Part shown: piece after piece, positions 5,185-6,760 of the stretch | Layout: each line of letters starts with the position of its first letter | Numbering within the stretch: the first letter of the stretch is position 1 | From: Oscillospiraceae bacterium | GTDB taxonomy: Bacteria; Bacillota; Clostridia; Oscillospirales; Oscillospiraceae | Assembly (NCBI GenBank): GCA_020025375.1 | Contig: JAHHSF010000072.1 | Span: 1-6,760, forward strand | Direction of reading: 5' to 3' | Length of the DNA: 6,760 nt | Position numbers and translations under genes: made by a program | Notes under the pieces: model-generated | The model's database searches: none | The model's input: the letters and a program-made list of their open reading frames with translations, nothing else | What the model was told of the DNA's origin: nothing

Positions 5185-6171
5185 GTGAAGATAGGAAACA
5201 TAGAAATTTTCGGGCGGCTGGCCCTGGCCCCCATGGCGGGGGTCACCGACCAGGCCTTCCGCACCATCTGCCGCAGGATGGGGGCGGCCTATACCGTCAC
5301 CGAGATGGTCTCGGCCAAGGCCCTCTGCTATCAGGACCGAAAGACCATGCCCATCATGGCTTTGGGGGAGGGGGAGTATCCCGCCGCCGTCCAGATGTTC
5401 GGCTGTGACCTGGATGCCTGTGAGCGGGCCGCCGCCATTATCCGGGAAAAGGCCGCCCCCGCCGTCATCGACATCAACATGGGCTGTCCCATGCCCAAGG
5501 TGGCGAACAATGGGGACGGCTCCGCCCTCATGCGGACCCCGGAGCTGGCCCAGCAGGTACTGGAGGCCGTCCGCCGGGGGGCCGGGGACACTCCCGTCAC
5601 GGTCAAGTTCCGCCTTGGATGGGACAAGGGCTCCATCAACTGCGTGGATTTCGCCAAACGGATGGAGGATTCCGGTGCCGCCGCCGTCACCCTCCACGGC
5701 CGCACCCGGACCCAGCTCTATGCGGGCAAGGCCGACTGGAGCTACATCAAAGCGGTGAAGGAGGCGGTCTCCATCCCGGTCATCGCCAACGGAGACGTGT
5801 TCTCCCCCGAGGACGCCGTCCGCATCCTCGCGTATACCGGAGCCGACATGGCCATGATCGGCCGGGGCTCCTTTGGGGCCCCCTGGCTCTTCCGCCAGGC
5901 CAACGCCGCCCTGAGCGGGGAACCCATCCCCTCCGCCCCCTCGGTGGAGGAGCGGGCAGACCTGGCTATGGAGCAGTTCCGCCTGGCCGCCGCCCAGAAG
6001 GGGGAGCACATCGCCTGCCTGGAAGCCCGGAAGCATTACGCCTGGTACCTGAAGGGCATCCCCCACGCCGGGTATTATAAGGAGAAGATCTGCCATATCA
6101 GCAGCTTTGAGGATCTGGAGCGAATCACCAAGGGCATAAAACGGGACCTGAAGCTGCCGGAGGAACGGTAA
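5185..6171 (+). CDS. dusB: tRNA-dihydrouridine synthase, DusB family
   Basis: Flavin-dependent enzyme that reduces uridines in tRNA loops to dihydrouridine using NAD(P)H. The 328 residues fit the family. The TIM-barrel FMN domain shows APMAGVTD (15-22), the Glu-Met pair (40-41), INMGCPMPKV with the catalytic Cys101, and NGDGSALM (109-116). It continues with TVKFRLGWD (139-147, FMN-contacting Lys141), HGRTR (171-175), ANGDV (201-205) and MIGRG (224-228). The C-terminal helical domain follows from about residue 245, including HYAWYLKGIPHA. Translation starts at GTG 5185, not ATG; GGAGG at 5174-5178 with a 6-nt spacer fixes it. It has its own promoter, is divergent from spoIIE, and is followed 34 nt later by the sigma factor gene. 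The DusB subgroup is the usual one in Firmicutes; the exact target uridine cannot be read from sequence. Confidence 0.95.
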   Translation: MKIGNIEIFGRLALAPMAGVTDQAFRTICRRMGAAYTVTEMVSAKALCYQDRKTMPIMALGEGEYPAAVQMFGCDLDACERAAAIIREKAAPAVIDINMGCPMPKVANNGDGSALMRTPELAQQVLEAVRRGAGDTPVTVKFRLGWDKGSINCVDFAKRMEDSGAAAVTLHGRTRTQLYAGKADWSYIKAVKEAVSIPVIANGDVFSPEDAVRILAYTGADMAMIGRGSFGAPWLFRQANAALSGEPIPSAPSVEERADLAMEQFRLAAAQKGEHIACLEARKHYAWYLKGIPHAGYYKEKICHISSFEDLERITKGIKRDLKLPEER

Positions 6172-6205
6172 CTTTCTGAAAATCGCCTGAAAGGAGGGAG
6201 AGAAT

Positions 6206-6760
6206 ATGACCGAACAGGAACTGGTCGCCCGGGCCAAGGCCGGGGACAGAGATGCCTTTTCCCAGTTGGTGGAACAAAATCAAAACCGAATCTATTCTCT
6301 CGCCCTCCGCATGGTGAACGACCCGGAGGATGCCGCCGACCTGGCTCAGGAAGCCTTTCTCAGCGCCTGGCGGGGACTGGACCACTTCCAGGGGGAAGCC
6401 GCTTTCTCCACCTGGCTCTACCGGCTTGCCTCCAACGCCTGCATTGACTTCCTCCGCCGGGAGAAGCGGCGAAAGAACGCCGGAGCTGTCCTCTATCTGG
6501 ACAGCGAGGAGGATGGGGGCACCCTGGACCTCCCCGATCACACCTCCGACCCACAGGCCCTGCTGGAACAGAGCGAAGTCCGCTCGAATATCGCCGACGG
6601 CCTGGCCGCCCTCTCGGAGGAGCACCGGAAGGTGCTGACCCTGCGGGAGGTCTCCGGCCTCTCCTATGCCGAAATCGGCGCCATTTTGGGCCTGGAGGAG
6701 GGCACCGTAAAGTCTCGAATTTCCCGGGCCCGGTTGGCCCTGCGAAAAAAACTGGTGGAG
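6206..6760 (+). CDS. ECF-type (sigma-70 family group 4) RNA polymerase sigma factor, stop outside window
   Basis: Directs RNA polymerase to a specific regulon, often for envelope stress. The frame is open from ATG 6206 to the window end with 185 residues and no stop, so only the last few are likely missing. Sigma region 2 covers about residues 10-88: RIYSLALRMVNDPEDAADLAQEAFLSAWRG is region 2.1-2.2, and FSTWLYRLASNACIDFLRREKRR is region 2.3-2.4. An acidic linker follows (about 95-120). Region 4 covers about 130-183, with the helix-turn-helix LSYAEIGAILGLEEGTVKSRISRARLALRKKL. There is no region 1.1 or 3, as expected for ECF factors. AAGGAGG at 6191-6197 gives an 8-nt spacer. It follows dusB by 34 nt with no promoter visible in the gap, so the two are probably co-transcribed. 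It resembles the RpoE/SigW type, but I do not assign a symbol. A partner anti-sigma gene would be expected just to the right. Confidence 0.95.
   Translation, partial: MTEQELVARAKAGDRDAFSQLVEQNQNRIYSLALRMVNDPEDAADLAQEAFLSAWRGLDHFQGEAAFSTWLYRLASNACIDFLRREKRRKNAGAVLYLDSEEDGGTLDLPDHTSDPQALLEQSEVRSNIADGLAALSEEHRKVLTLREVSGLSYAEIGAILGLEEGTVKSRISRARLALRKKLVE

Noticed and set aside
3946..6237. 763-codon open frame on the minus strand running across dusB and the first half of spoIIE
   Set aside because: Everything upstream of 5031 is antisense to dusB with no family resemblance. Only the part from the ATG at 5031 is real (SpoIIE membrane domain), and its last 30 or so residues are read out of frame after the hairpin.

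Overview
The window looks like ordinary chromosomal DNA from a GC-rich, endospore-forming member of the Clostridia. An Oscillospiraceae-type gut anaerobe of the Flavonifractor/Oscillibacter kind is my guess. This rests on the rpsF-ssb gene pair, a SpoIIE homologue, strong AGGAGG ribosome binding sites before every gene, GC-rich codon use, and a QueT-family vitamin-type transporter. The species call is inference only.

Layout from left to right. Minus strand, 1-829: the start of the rpsF-ssb(-rpsR) operon, with ssb cut by the window edge, rpsF complete, a structured leader, and a near-perfect sigma-A promoter at 802-829. Positions 914-962 hold a perfect 49-bp palindrome between rpsF and galU. 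Minus strand, 985-2578: a two-gene unit, queT then galU, with an extended -10 promoter at 2550-2555 and a heavily folded 5' leader of about 135 nt that is a good riboswitch candidate. Minus strand, 2658-5031: spoIIE, the sporulation phosphatase, broken in this sequence. Plus strand, 5115-6760: a sigma-A-type promoter, dusB, and an ECF sigma factor that runs off the right edge.

The main point of interest is inside spoIIE. A 37-bp perfect inverted duplication (3968-4004 against 4009-4045, 4-nt loop) shifts the reading frame by +1 between the membrane domain and the regulatory/phosphatase domains. Removing 37 nt (for example 4003-4039) restores a continuous 778-residue SpoIIE. Either it is a real template-switch mutation that should block sporulation, or it is a sequencing/assembly artefact. 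The sequence alone cannot decide.

Functionally the genes are mostly housekeeping: DNA replication and repair (ssb), ribosome (rpsF), tRNA modification (queT supplying a queuosine precursor, dusB making dihydrouridine), nucleotide-sugar supply for cell envelope (galU), sporulation (spoIIE) and an alternative sigma factor. I see no CRISPR array, transposase, toxin-antitoxin pair, phage gene, tRNA or rRNA, and no multi-gene novel system. The unusual content is at the level of DNA and RNA structure: the two palindromes and the queT leader.
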